From Thermoanaerobacterium thermosaccharolyticum DSM 571 (GTDB taxonomy: Bacteria > Bacillota > Thermoanaerobacteria > Thermoanaerobacterales > Thermoanaerobacteraceae): 64,000 bases of DNA. Location: assembly GCF_000145615.1 (NCBI RefSeq), contig NC_014410.1, positions 124,001 to 188,000 on the forward strand. The letters are read 5' to 3'. Below the pieces are notes generated by a model. The model was given only the letters and a program-made list of their open reading frames with translations. It was not told where the DNA came from and ran no database searches. This document shows, piece by piece, positions 9,221 through 18,386 of the stretch (positions within the stretch are counted from its first letter, which is position 1; each line of letters opens with the position of its first letter). The position numbers and the translations under genes were made by a program.

Positions 9221-9631
9221 TTATGCTATAAAATTATGTTTTCCTATAGTAGCGTTTACTTTTTTTGATTTAATCCAATCGTTTGTTGCTGTATGCCTAT
9301 TGTAAAAGTACAGCGATCCGTCTGTCGGGTCTTCTCCTTCCAATGCTTTTAAAGCTGAAATCATACATTCTTCGTCTATATTTTCTATATTGAATATGCG
9401 GTTATTTGTTACGCTTTCAAATTGTCCAGGCTCAAATATGACTTCAGATATGGTATTAGGGAAATTTGGATTTTGTACTCGATTTACGACGACGGCTCCT
9501 ACGGCGACTTTGCCAATCATTGGTTCCCCTTCACCTTCTGCTTGGATTAATTTTGCTAAAAGCAAAACATCATCGTAATCAGCCTTTATTATAAACGAAT
9601 GTTTCTTTATATCAATCAATTTTTTCTTCAT
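9221..9631 (-). CDS. SleB/CwlJ-type cell wall (spore cortex) hydrolase
   Basis: A 136-residue protein that is essentially one Hydrolase_2 domain: LLAKLIQAEGEGEPMIGKVAVGAVVVNR, then FPNTISEVIFEPGQFES, then SLYFYNRHTATNDW. The Glu in AEGEGEP is the expected catalytic residue of this lytic-transglycosylase-like fold. There is no signal peptide, as in CwlJ rather than SleB. Known relatives cleave muramic-delta-lactam cortex peptidoglycan at germination, so a spore role is likely but inferred. It is convergent with hypE and has its own GGAG ribosome site. Confidence 0.82.
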   Translation of the reverse strand: MKKKLIDIKKHSFIIKADYDDVLLLAKLIQAEGEGEPMIGKVAVGAVVVNRVQNPNFPNTISEVIFEPGQFESVTNNRIFNIENIDEECMISALKALEGEDPTDGSLYFYNRHTATNDWIKSKKVNATIGKHNFIA

Positions 9632-9756
9632 CTAAATTCATCTCCAAGAAATTTTTAAAAATTATTTTGATTATATATATGCAATTTCAGCATTATATGT
9701 TAAAGTATTTATATCGGATTCTTTTAAAGCCAATTTGATTGAAAGGAACGGTCTTT

Positions 9757-10242
9757 ATGATCATTCGAAAAGCTAATATAGATGATATTGAAAGGATAAA
9801 TGGCATATACAATCAAGCAGTGTTAAATACGACAGCAACAATTGATACTGAACCAAGGCCATTAGAGTATCATAAAAAGTGGTTTGAGGCCCACAATGAC
9901 AGATATGCTGTTTTTGTGGCAATAGAAGACGACATTGTTGTAGGCTGGGCGTCATTATCCATTTGGTCTGAAAAATGCGGCTATAGAGCTGTGGCGGAAG
10001 ACTCGATTTACGTTGATGAGTCGTACAAGGGACGTGGCATTGGGGATAAATTAATCAAGAAGATTATAGAACACGCAAAGGAAAATGAATTTCACACTAT
10101 AATAGCCAGAATATCTGAAGGCAACGATGTAAGCATTCACTTGCACGAAAAGTACGGCTTCAAAATTGTTGGTACATTAAAGGAATTAGGTTACAAGTTT
10201 AATAGATACTTGGATATTCACATATTGCAGTTAATTTTGTAA
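9757..10242 (+). CDS. GNAT N-acetyltransferase, phosphinothricin-acetyltransferase-like
   Basis: A 161-residue GNAT. It opens with MIIRKANIDDIERINGIYNQ and has IDTEPRPLEYHKKWF typical of the Pat/YncA subgroup. The acetyl-CoA loop RGIGDKLIKK follows SIYVDESYKG, and HLHEKYGFKIVG lies near the end. It acetylates an amino group on a small substrate; methionine derivatives or phosphinothricin are substrates in relatives, but the substrate here is unknown. ATG 9757 is chosen because GAAAGGAAC precedes it; the in-frame TTG at 9739 lacks a site. Confidence 0.87.
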   Translation: MIIRKANIDDIERINGIYNQAVLNTTATIDTEPRPLEYHKKWFEAHNDRYAVFVAIEDDIVVGWASLSIWSEKCGYRAVAEDSIYVDESYKGRGIGDKLIKKIIEHAKENEFHTIIARISEGNDVSIHLHEKYGFKIVGTLKELGYKFNRYLDIHILQLIL

Positions 10243-10288
10243 AAAATAATACCAGGTGAATAAAAAATATTAAGGAGACAAAAGATTA

Positions 10289-11833
10289 ATGGATTTTAAG
10301 GAACTAAATTTAAATGAAAAAATTTTAAAAGCTATCGATGATATGGGATTTGAAGAGCCATCTAAAATACAGTCGGAAGTAATACCTGTGTTGTTGCAGG
10401 GCTCAGATGTAATAGGACAGGCAGAGACAGGAACCGGCAAGACGCTGGCGTACGGTGCACCTATCATAAACAATATTGGTTCAAATGAGGGGAAAGTGTT
10501 TTGCCTTGTTTTGACTCCTACAAGAGAGTTGGCAATACAAGTAAATGATGAATTGGCCCGCATTGGAAAGTATTCTAAAGTGAGATTGCTTCCTGTCTAT
10601 GGTGGCGTGCAAATAGATAGGCAGATTAAAGCAATAAAAAGAGGCGTAGATATAATAATTGGCACTCCCGGCAGAGTTCTGGACCTTATTAAGAGGGATA
10701 TATTGAGATTGAACGATGTGAAGTACCTTGTTTTAGATGAAGCAGATGAAATGCTGGATATGGGGTTTATAGACGATATTAAAGAAATCATAAACCATAC
10801 AAATAAAGAAAGACAGACAATGATGTTTTCTGCCACGATGCCGGATGAAATAAAGAATCTTGCAAAGAAATACATGAAAAGCGATGCAAAATTTATTTCT
10901 ATCGTAAAAAAGACTATGACCGTTTCAACAGTCCAGCATTTTTATTACGAGGTGAAAAACCAAGAAAGGTTTGAATCTCTTTGCAGAATATTAGATGTTG
11001 AAGAGCCGTCAAGCACGATAATTTTCTGCAAGACAAAAAAGGAAGTTGATGAGCTTACAGAAAATATGCAGTCGAGAGGATACAATGTTGAAGGTATGCA
11101 CGGCGATATGAGCCAAAATCAAAGGATAAATACTTTAAGGAAATTTAAAGAAGGCAACCTTGATTTCTTGGTTGCTACAGATGTAGCAGCAAGAGGTATT
11201 GATATTGAAAATTTGACGCACGTCATAAATTATAATCTGCCACAGGATGTGGAATCATATGTCCATAGGATTGGAAGGACAGGTAGGGCAAATAGAAGCG
11301 GCGTCGCTTATACATTAGTGACATCAAGGGAGTATCCAGCATTAAAGAGGATAGAAAGAGAGACAAAATGCAAAATAAGAAGAAAAGAATTGCCTACAAT
11401 TGATGATATTTTTCAAGTTAAATACAATAAAATGATTAAAGATATAAAAAGGGTTTTAGAAAATGATGGCTACAAGAGATTTGTGCCGCTTGCAATGGAA
11501 CTTGATGAAGAGTACAACCTTGTAGATGTTGCAGCAGCTTTAATGGATATGTACTATGGGAAAGAATTATATTATAACGACGATGAACCTAAATACGTAA
11601 GGCTGTTCATTAATTTAGGGCGGAAAGATAAACTAAATCGGAGGACACTTCTGAAATTATTAATGGACATAGGTGATATTTCTAAAGAAGACATTGGCAC
11701 TATAGATATATTTGATAAATTTACTTTCATAGATGCCAGTAGAAATGCTGCAAAAAATATAATAAATAATTCTTTTGATAAAATTATCGATGGGAAAAGA
11801 ATAAAAATAGAAATTTCAAAGCCTAAAAATTAA
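10289..11833 (+). CDS. DEAD-box ATP-dependent RNA helicase, DbpA/YxiN-like
   Basis: A 514-residue DEAD-box helicase. It shows the Q motif (GFEEPSKIQ), AETGTGKT, PTRELA, TPGR, DEAD, SAT, ATDVAARGID and HRIGRTGR in order through about residue 340. A C-terminal domain from about residue 430 (VRLFINLGRKDKLNRRTLL, KRIKIEIS) matches the DbpA RNA-binding domain that recognises 23S rRNA hairpin 92. A role in large-subunit ribosome assembly is inferred. It is probably a single-gene transcript ended by the hairpin at 11842. Confidence 0.9.
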   Translation: MDFKELNLNEKILKAIDDMGFEEPSKIQSEVIPVLLQGSDVIGQAETGTGKTLAYGAPIINNIGSNEGKVFCLVLTPTRELAIQVNDELARIGKYSKVRLLPVYGGVQIDRQIKAIKRGVDIIIGTPGRVLDLIKRDILRLNDVKYLVLDEADEMLDMGFIDDIKEIINHTNKERQTMMFSATMPDEIKNLAKKYMKSDAKFISIVKKTMTVSTVQHFYYEVKNQERFESLCRILDVEEPSSTIIFCKTKKEVDELTENMQSRGYNVEGMHGDMSQNQRINTLRKFKEGNLDFLVATDVAARGIDIENLTHVINYNLPQDVESYVHRIGRTGRANRSGVAYTLVTSREYPALKRIERETKCKIRRKELPTIDDIFQVKYNKMIKDIKRVLENDGYKRFVPLAMELDEEYNLVDVAAALMDMYYGKELYYNDDEPKYVRLFINLGRKDKLNRRTLLKLLMDIGDISKEDIGTIDIFDKFTFIDASRNAAKNIINNSFDKIIDGKRIKIEISKPKN

Positions 11834-11841
11834 TTTAAAAA

Positions 11842-11865
11842 GACTGCCAATATGGCAGTCCTTTT
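11842..11865. terminator. Bidirectional terminator between helicase and flavoprotein genes
   Basis: GACTGCC and GGCAGTC form a 7-bp stem around AATAT, flanked by A and T tracts on both sides. It suits both convergent genes. Confidence 0.85.
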
Positions 11866-11872
11866 TAAATAG

Positions 11873-12964
11873 TTACACGCTTAAATAAAGCGCTTTATTA
11901 TACTCATCCATGAGAGTACTAATTAAATCTTTAACGGATATTATCTTATCCGCTCTATAGGCGTTGGCTCCAGCAAATGCAAATCCATTTACCAAGAGTC
12001 CCCTTTGAGCATTTATAAGTGCTTGCGATATACAGTAAGAGCTTTTTTTATAGTCACACGTTTTAATACAATGATACAAACACTTATATGGTTTTCTTTC
12101 ACCTGATTTTACATCATTAAGAAACTTATTAATGATTGCCCTGCCTGGCATACCGACAGGACTCTCTATTATAGTTATATCTTCTTTTTTGCAGTTGAGA
12201 TATGATTTTTTAAACTCATCTGATGCATCACATTCATCAGTTGTGACAAAACGTGTGGCCATTTGTACACCAGCGGCACCCATTTTTAGATATTTGTATA
12301 TGTCTTCACCTGTATATATTCCACCAGCGGCAATAACAGGTATTTGCTTTACTGAGATCTCCTCGTATTGTCTTGCTTCTCCCAATACGTCTTTTAGTAT
12401 TTTATCAAGAGAATAGTCAGGGTTTGATATCTGCTCACTTGAATATCCTAAGTGACCACCAGCCATTGGACCTTCAACGACAACAGCATCCGGCAAATAA
12501 TCGTATTTTTGTAGCCATCTTTTCGCTATAAGATTAAATGCCTTTCCAGATGAAACAATAGGTACTAACTTAGTTTTAGATGAGTTATTTAAAAACTTAG
12601 GAAGATTTAGAGGAAGCCCTGCTCCGGAAAAGATTATATCTATACCTTCATCTATGGATGTCTTAACCATATCGGCAAAATTTGAAAGTGCCACCATTAT
12701 ATTAACGCCAATTATACCTTTAGTTTTCTCTCTGGCTTTCTTAATTTCCTTTCTAAGTGCTCTTATATTTGCCTCAATGTAATTTGTAGCAAAGTCTTTT
12801 TCTAGCATGCCAATACCTGCTGTAGATATTACACCAATGCCACCTTCATTTGCCACGGCAGAAGCGAGATTGCTTAGAGATACTCCTACACCCATGCCAC
12901 CTTGGATTATTGGTAATTTTGCTACTAAATTGCCGATTTTTAAACTTTTTATATTGATATCTAT
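11873..12964 (-). CDS. Nitronate monooxygenase / enoyl-reductase-like FMN protein, apparent AUA start
   Basis: A TIM-barrel flavoprotein of the NMO/2-nitropropane dioxygenase family. PIIQGGMGVGVS, GGHLGY, AAGGIYTGEDI and GAAGVQMATRFV are the FMN-binding motifs. A Cys-rich insertion near the C terminus (CLYHCIKTC) is of a kind I associate with clostridial members. The first ATG (12895) falls after the conserved QGG strand. The only well-placed ribosome site, GGAGG at 12977-12973, sits eight bases before an in-frame ATA at 12964, and no ATG, GTG or TTG lies between it and the upstream stop. I therefore start at ATA, giving 363 residues; ACG 12967 is the alternative. Substrate unknown. Confidence 0.72.
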   Translation of the reverse strand: MDINIKSLKIGNLVAKLPIIQGGMGVGVSLSNLASAVANEGGIGVISTAGIGMLEKDFATNYIEANIRALRKEIKKAREKTKGIIGVNIMVALSNFADMVKTSIDEGIDIIFSGAGLPLNLPKFLNNSSKTKLVPIVSSGKAFNLIAKRWLQKYDYLPDAVVVEGPMAGGHLGYSSEQISNPDYSLDKILKDVLGEARQYEEISVKQIPVIAAGGIYTGEDIYKYLKMGAAGVQMATRFVTTDECDASDEFKKSYLNCKKEDITIIESPVGMPGRAIINKFLNDVKSGERKPYKCLYHCIKTCDYKKSSYCISQALINAQRGLLVNGFAFAGANAYRADKIISVKDLISTLMDEYNKALYLSV

Positions 12965-13192
12965 CGTAAATTCCTCCTTAAATAGTTCTATAAAGCTACT
13001 CTAACATTATTTTGATTAGGAGTCAAGGAAAAAATTTCTTTATAAAGACTGCTAATATTTTGTAGCAGGAATCACACAAAATATGTTTGGATTATTAATC
13101 GTTTTTAATAATATTTTACAACAAAAATAACCTTATTTAATCCGCAAATAACGGAAATTAAAACAATACATACATACATTACCCGTGAATTG

Positions 13193-13251
13193 ATGTAAAT
13201 AAATGAAAATCATATAATATTATTGACAATTATACATAAATATTCTATACT
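13193..13251 (+). promoter_or_regulatory. Mannanase promoter with shared upstream box
   Basis: A consensus sigma-A promoter, TTGACA (13223) - 17 bp - TATACT (13246). An 18-bp box, ATGTAAATAAATGAAAAT (13193-13210), lies 30 bp upstream of the -35. The same 18 bases recur at the same distance from the promoter of the ABC importer (17971). A second common word, AAGTAACTTT, lies about 61 bp past the -10 (13307). The roughly 290-bp leader to the mannanase gene is otherwise AT-rich. Confidence 0.75.
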
Positions 13252-13444
13252 AAAATATAAGTTAAGAAATAGATTTAATATAATTTATTAAGTTAAAAAT
13301 AACCGTAAGTAACTTTTTTGTATCTTTATAAATGTGAATTTACTAAAAATATTGATATATCAAATTCAATTTTAAAATTCCAAAACTCCGTTTAGATTAT
13401 CTACTTGTTAATACACATAAATACAGCATAGGAAGGAGTGATAA

Positions 13445-13462
13445 ATGAGGATTTTATTTTAA
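13445..13462 (+). other. Possible 5-codon leader ORF in the mannanase mRNA
   Basis: ATG followed by four codons and a stop (MRILF) sits six bases after a strong GGAAGGAG site at 13431. A second Shine-Dalgarno-like AAAGGAGG follows at 13476 without an obvious start codon. Translation of this leader is only suggested by the ribosome site. Confidence 0.3.
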
Positions 13463-13541
13463 GTTTAAAACAGAGAAAGGAGGAAAGAAAAGCTTTTATT
13501 TATTGTTTTAATAAAAAACTATTTGTCGTTTGGAGGGATTA

Positions 13542-16500
13542 ATGATGAGTATTATTCGCAAGTTTATCGCTGCAATTTTATCTGTTTTATTAATAGTTTC
13601 CGCTATTCCCTATAGTTTCTTCTCAACCTCATATGCTGCTACTTCGGAGTCTGTAGTATCAAATTCAAATAGTTTTGCGTTCAGTGACATAGGAGATAAT
13701 TGGGCAAAGAATGATATAGAAAATTTAAAAAACTATGGAATAATAAATGGATATCCCGATGGGACATTTAAGCCTCAAAAAGAAATTACTCGTGCAGAGG
13801 TCGTATCAATTTTAAATCGTATTTTTGGTTTTTCAACTAAGTCACAACATCAATTTTCTGATGTTAAACCAGGTGCATGGTATGCAGACCAATTGCTTAT
13901 AGCAAGATATGCCGGATACTACTCTGGATTTCCTGATAATATTTCAAAAGCTGATGCCAATATAACACGTGAAGATGCAATTACGCTATTGGCAGATGTT
14001 TTTAATATGAACGGCCAAGGAGATTTATCGAGTATTAATAAATTTAAAGATGCTTCACAAATTAGCGATTATGCAAAAGGCGCTGTAAATGCTCTTAGTG
14101 GAATAATATCAGGATATGAGGATGGTACATTTAAACCTAAGAAGACTATTACGCGTGCAGAGTTTTGTGCGCTACTTGACAGTTTAATAACTGGTTATTA
14201 CAATACAACTGGCAATTATGAAGGTAAAACTTTTAATGGGAATGTTATAATCAACCATGACGGTGTAACACTGAAAAATACTGTAATAGAAGGGAATTTA
14301 TATCTTGCATCAGGTATAGGAAATGGAGAAGCAACTATTGATAATGTAACTGTTGATGGAACAGTTTATATATCTGGCGGTGGAGAGAATTCAATCTATA
14401 TTAATAATTGCAACATTAGTGAAATTGTTGTTAATCGTTTAGATGGAAAAGTGCATGTGGTTTTGAGCGGAGATAACAAGGTTGGAAATGTTGCAGTTAA
14501 TAGTGAATCATTAATTGATTTAAATGACAAATCTGATATTGGTACTATTGAAATAAACACCTATATTGCAATTAACATTGGTAGAGAAGCAACTGTTTCT
14601 GAAATAAATGTTAATAGTGGAGCAAATGGAACTATTATAAATGGCTATGGCACAATAAAAAAAGCAAATATTGAGGCAGAAAATGTTTTTTTGAATGGGA
14701 AAATTCTAGAGAAGGGATTGTTGAATCTCGGTTCTGAAAATAATAATAGCCAAAATAATAGTAATAATGGTTCTACAATAAAAGAGATTAATTTAGTAGA
14801 TCCCAATGCAACTACAGAGACAAAGGAACTTTTTGTTTATTTAAATGATATACGTGGCAAAGAAGTGTTATTTGGACATCAACATGATACTGATGAAGGC
14901 ATTACAATAACTTCTGGTTCAAATGAATTGCAGTCAGATGTAAAGAACGATGTTGGCGATTTTCCAGCTGTTTTTGGATGGGATACTTTGAGCTTAGAAG
15001 GAAAAGAAAAACCAGGTGTTCCGAATGATCCTGTAAAAAGTCGTGAAAATTTAATAGCAGCTGTTAAAAAAATTCATGAGATGGGTGGAATTTTCACTCT
15101 AAGTGCTCATATGCCTAATTTTGTTACAGGTGGCAGTTTCAATGATGTTTCTGATGATGTTGTAGATAAAATACTCCCTGGTGGCGAATACAACAGCAAA
15201 TTTAATGAATTTTTAGATAACATAGCTCTTTTTGCAAACAATCTAAAAGATGATAATGGAAATTTGATACCGATTTTGTTTAGGCCATTCCATGAGCAAA
15301 ATGGTGGTTGGTTTTGGTGGGGAGCAAAGACTACGACGCCAAGCCAATATATTGAACTATATAGGTATACAGTTGAATATTTGAGAGATAAAAAAGGAGT
15401 TCATAACATATTGTATGTTTATTCTCCTAATGGTCCTTTTAACGGCAATGAAGAGAATTATTTAGTGACTTATCCTGGTGATATTTATGTAGATGTTCTT
15501 GGAATGGATCAGTACGATAACATAGATAATCCAGGAACGAAACAATTTTTAAGTAGTTTAGTTAATGACTTATCTATGATCTCAAAGTTGGCTGATAGCA
15601 AAGGAAAGATTGCGACTTTGTCGGAATTTGGTTATAGCCCGCAAGGGATGAAAGTGACAGGAAATGGTGATCTTAGCTGGTTTACTGACGTTTTAAATGC
15701 CATTAAATCTAACAGCAATGCAAGGCGTATTGCATATATGTTGACATGGGCTAATTTTGGATTGAATGGTAATTTATTTGTTCCATATAAAAACGCACCA
15801 AATTTGGGAGATCATGAATTGTTGCCCGATTTTATAAAATTTTATCAAGATCCTTATACTGCATTTCTTAATGATATAAAAGGGGCAAATTTAACTACAG
15901 ATGTCGTTGTTAATCCGGGTAAGTCATTTATGCATATTGTTACGCCAACTGACAATTCAGAAATAACGACTAATACAACAAAGATTAGAGTGCGAATATT
16001 GAATGACACACCAACAAAAGTTGTATATAAAGTTAATGACTCAAATGAAGAAATACCAATGACATTAGATCAGGATGGATATTATTCTCAAGATTGGTCT
16101 CCTTCTTATCAAGACAATGGTAAAACAGCAAAGATTACAGTTATCGCATATAATGGGGATAGTATCGAATTTGAACAGTCTGTCAATGTTTTTGTAAAAG
16201 TTCCTGAGATATTGGTTAAAGATTATACTTTTGATACTGGTATAGATGGCATACAAAATAATGGTACTTATCCTGAATCTATGAGTTTGAATATAGGACA
16301 TGCAGTATTAGCTGGTGATGGAAAACTCGAAATGACTGTTACTGGGATGACTTATGCAGATTCATGGCAAGAATTGAAATTGCAATTGACTAATATAGAT
16401 GATGTATTGCCATATGTGAATCGTGTTAAATTTGATGTCTTGATTCCGGCAACAGCAGCAAGTGCTAATCCTGATGCAACTGTGCGTGGGATTGCAATGT

Positions 16501-17774
16501 TGCCAGACGATTGGGATACGAAATATGGAATGACTACTACGGAGAAGAAAATTACAGATTTGAGTACAGAAAGTATTGATGGCATACAATATGCTTATTT
16601 CCCAGTTACAATTGATTTAGACAGTTCAAAGGTATCATCGGCTAAAGGGCTTGCCATATCAGTAGTAGGAAATGGATTAAACTTTGATGGTACAGGAGAA
16701 ATATATGTTGACAATATTCAACTGATAAATGCATTTGTAGAAACGCCTACTGATCCATCTTTGGTCGATGATTTTGAATCATATCAGGGAAATGATGCTG
16801 CATTGCAGTCGAAATGGATTAAGGCATCGGGAGATGATATTTCAGTTTCGCTTACTAACGATAATGCAGCAGATGGTATGTATGCTATGAAAGTCGATTA
16901 TAAGTTGGGTAGCTCTGGATATGCAGGAGTTACAAAGACTTTAGGTGGTGTTGATTGGTCGGGATATAATAAATTGAAGTTTTATCTAGTGCCAGATGGA
17001 AGCAATCAGAAATTAGTAATTCAAATAAAAGTAAATGGAATTTATTACGAGGCATATCCGTCTCTTTCAGATAGTACACCGCGTTGGGAAGAAATTGGGT
17101 TTAACAGTTTTACGGTTGCACCATGGGATACACAGGATCAAGGTAAAGTCATAACAAAAGAAGATCTTAAAAATGTTCAAGAGCTTTCTATATACATTAA
17201 TGATGCTGGAGGCTCAAAAAGTGGAACGCTTTACTTTGATGGCATACGAGCTATAAATGATGGTACCGGCGGAGTACCTAATGGTGGTTCTGGATCTAAC
17301 AGTACTCCTGCTCAGCCTGGTGTGTTGTATGATTTTGAAAATGGGACAGATGGCTGGACTGTTGATCAAAATAATGCAAATGCGACAGCAACAAGTATAA
17401 CAACTGATTTTGCAAGTAGTGGCACACATTCACTTACATCTAATTTTGATTTAAGCAAGACAGATGGTTTTGAAATTGATAAGGTACAGGCAATTGATTT
17501 GTCTGCAGTTAAAAAGATAAGTATCGATGTTAAATTATCAAATGGTACTGCGACTGCAACGCTTTATATAAAAACAGGATCTAGCTGGACATGGTATGAT
17601 AGTGGTTGGCAGCCAATTAATAGTGGTGGATTTACAACTCTATCAATTGATCTAGATCCATCAAAGATAAATAACCTTGAAAATGTGCAGTCAATAGGCG
17701 TGAAGATTGTACCTGATAGTGGACAAACTGGAAACAGCAATGTTTATTTAGATAATGTTGTATTATCAAATTAA
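13542..17774 (+). CDS. SLH-anchored modular GH26 endo-beta-mannanase
   Basis: A 1410-residue secreted enzyme. A signal peptide ends near residue 33 (SYAA). Three SLH repeats (about residues 48-210; GYPDGTFKP, GYEDGTFKP, TRAE motifs) hold it on the cell wall. A beta-helix-like repeat spacer follows to about residue 400. The GH26 catalytic domain (about 418-782) has the acid/base Glu585 in RPFHEQNGGWFWWG and the nucleophile Glu695 in LSEFGY. Three beta-sandwich modules follow, starting near 890, 1075 and 1261; the first looks CBM27-like, the others mannan-CBM- or CBM11-like. It cleaves mannan outside the cell. Tandem ATGs at 13542 and 13545 follow GGAGGG; the second has better spacing. Confidence 0.9.
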   Translation: MMSIIRKFIAAILSVLLIVSAIPYSFFSTSYAATSESVVSNSNSFAFSDIGDNWAKNDIENLKNYGIINGYPDGTFKPQKEITRAEVVSILNRIFGFSTKSQHQFSDVKPGAWYADQLLIARYAGYYSGFPDNISKADANITREDAITLLADVFNMNGQGDLSSINKFKDASQISDYAKGAVNALSGIISGYEDGTFKPKKTITRAEFCALLDSLITGYYNTTGNYEGKTFNGNVIINHDGVTLKNTVIEGNLYLASGIGNGEATIDNVTVDGTVYISGGGENSIYINNCNISEIVVNRLDGKVHVVLSGDNKVGNVAVNSESLIDLNDKSDIGTIEINTYIAINIGREATVSEINVNSGANGTIINGYGTIKKANIEAENVFLNGKILEKGLLNLGSENNNSQNNSNNGSTIKEINLVDPNATTETKELFVYLNDIRGKEVLFGHQHDTDEGITITSGSNELQSDVKNDVGDFPAVFGWDTLSLEGKEKPGVPNDPVKSRENLIAAVKKIHEMGGIFTLSAHMPNFVTGGSFNDVSDDVVDKILPGGEYNSKFNEFLDNIALFANNLKDDNGNLIPILFRPFHEQNGGWFWWGAKTTTPSQYIELYRYTVEYLRDKKGVHNILYVYSPNGPFNGNEENYLVTYPGDIYVDVLGMDQYDNIDNPGTKQFLSSLVNDLSMISKLADSKGKIATLSEFGYSPQGMKVTGNGDLSWFTDVLNAIKSNSNARRIAYMLTWANFGLNGNLFVPYKNAPNLGDHELLPDFIKFYQDPYTAFLNDIKGANLTTDVVVNPGKSFMHIVTPTDNSEITTNTTKIRVRILNDTPTKVVYKVNDSNEEIPMTLDQDGYYSQDWSPSYQDNGKTAKITVIAYNGDSIEFEQSVNVFVKVPEILVKDYTFDTGIDGIQNNGTYPESMSLNIGHAVLAGDGKLEMTVTGMTYADSWQELKLQLTNIDDVLPYVNRVKFDVLIPATAASANPDATVRGIAMLPDDWDTKYGMTTTEKKITDLSTESIDGIQYAYFPVTIDLDSSKVSSAKGLAISVVGNGLNFDGTGEIYVDNIQLINAFVETPTDPSLVDDFESYQGNDAALQSKWIKASGDDISVSLTNDNAADGMYAMKVDYKLGSSGYAGVTKTLGGVDWSGYNKLKFYLVPDGSNQKLVIQIKVNGIYYEAYPSLSDSTPRWEEIGFNSFTVAPWDTQDQGKVITKEDLKNVQELSIYINDAGGSKSGTLYFDGIRAINDGTGGVPNGGSGSNSTPAQPGVLYDFENGTDGWTVDQNNANATATSITTDFASSGTHSLTSNFDLSKTDGFEIDKVQAIDLSAVKKISIDVKLSNGTATATLYIKTGSSWTWYDSGWQPINSGGFTTLSIDLDPSKINNLENVQSIGVKIVPDSGQTGNSNVYLDNVVLSN

Positions 17775-17788
17775 AAGCTTTTGAATTA

Positions 17789-17822
17789 AAAGGAGGGTTA
17801 CGCGACTAATCCTCCTTTATTT
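17789..17822 (+). terminator. Terminator after the mannanase gene
   Basis: AAAGGAGGGTTA and TAATCCTCCTTT form a 12-bp stem with one G-T pair, loop CGCGAC, then TATTTA. The importer therefore has to use its own promoter downstream. Confidence 0.85.
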
Positions 17823-17970
17823 ACAATTATTCAAACATTACTTCTATAAAAATTACAATACAAGAGATATAAAATTAGATTATAAAATAAAATTTGTAAC
17901 TATAAATTAAATCGGAATAACAGTTAAATAATTTTAATAGCTAATTGTATACGTTAAAAATTAAGAATAC

Positions 17971-18029
17971 ATGTAAATAAATGAAAATAAAAATTTTGTA
18001 TTGACATTTTGCTATAGTTATTTTATACT
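17971..18029 (+). promoter_or_regulatory. ABC importer promoter with the shared box
   Basis: TTGACA (18001) - 17 bp - TATACT (18024), preceded by the identical 18-bp box at 17971-17988, 30 bp upstream of the -35. AAGTAACTTT recurs at 18088. Leader of about 350 bases to the lipoprotein gene is AT-rich; a GGGGGGA run at 18303 precedes a weak 6-codon frame. The rest of the 17823-18386 gap shows nothing else. Confidence 0.78.
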
Positions 18030-18386
18030 TTAATTAAGGTTAAAAATTAAGTCTAAATTGTATTTAGTATTGTGATTATTAAATATGAAGTAACTTTACG
18101 TATTTCGAAAAATAATGATAATAGTGTAAAGTTATTATTAAATAAATAATTTAATTAAATAATATTGTTATTTATTAAGTTTATATTAGAATGTAACTTT
18201 GAGATATTGGAAAAACAAGTATATTTGATATTTTTTAGTTATGTATTATTTAAAAATTTGTATAAAAGGTATATAAGCCTTTTTATAAAATTTTGTTAAA
18301 AAGGGGGGATTGAGAAAATATTTTATGTAAACATTTGATTATGTTCAAATCCAATCTAAAAATAAAATTTGGTGGGAGGAACGGCT

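Noticed and set aside
16065..17429. Several minus-strand frames of 70-80 codons inside the mannanase gene
   Set aside because: They lie opposite a long gene with clear domains, lack ribosome sites and have protein-unlike composition.
18310..18330. Leader peptide before the importer lipoprotein gene
   Set aside because: The TTG directly abuts the GGGGGGA run, leaving no spacing for initiation; too weak to list as a gene.
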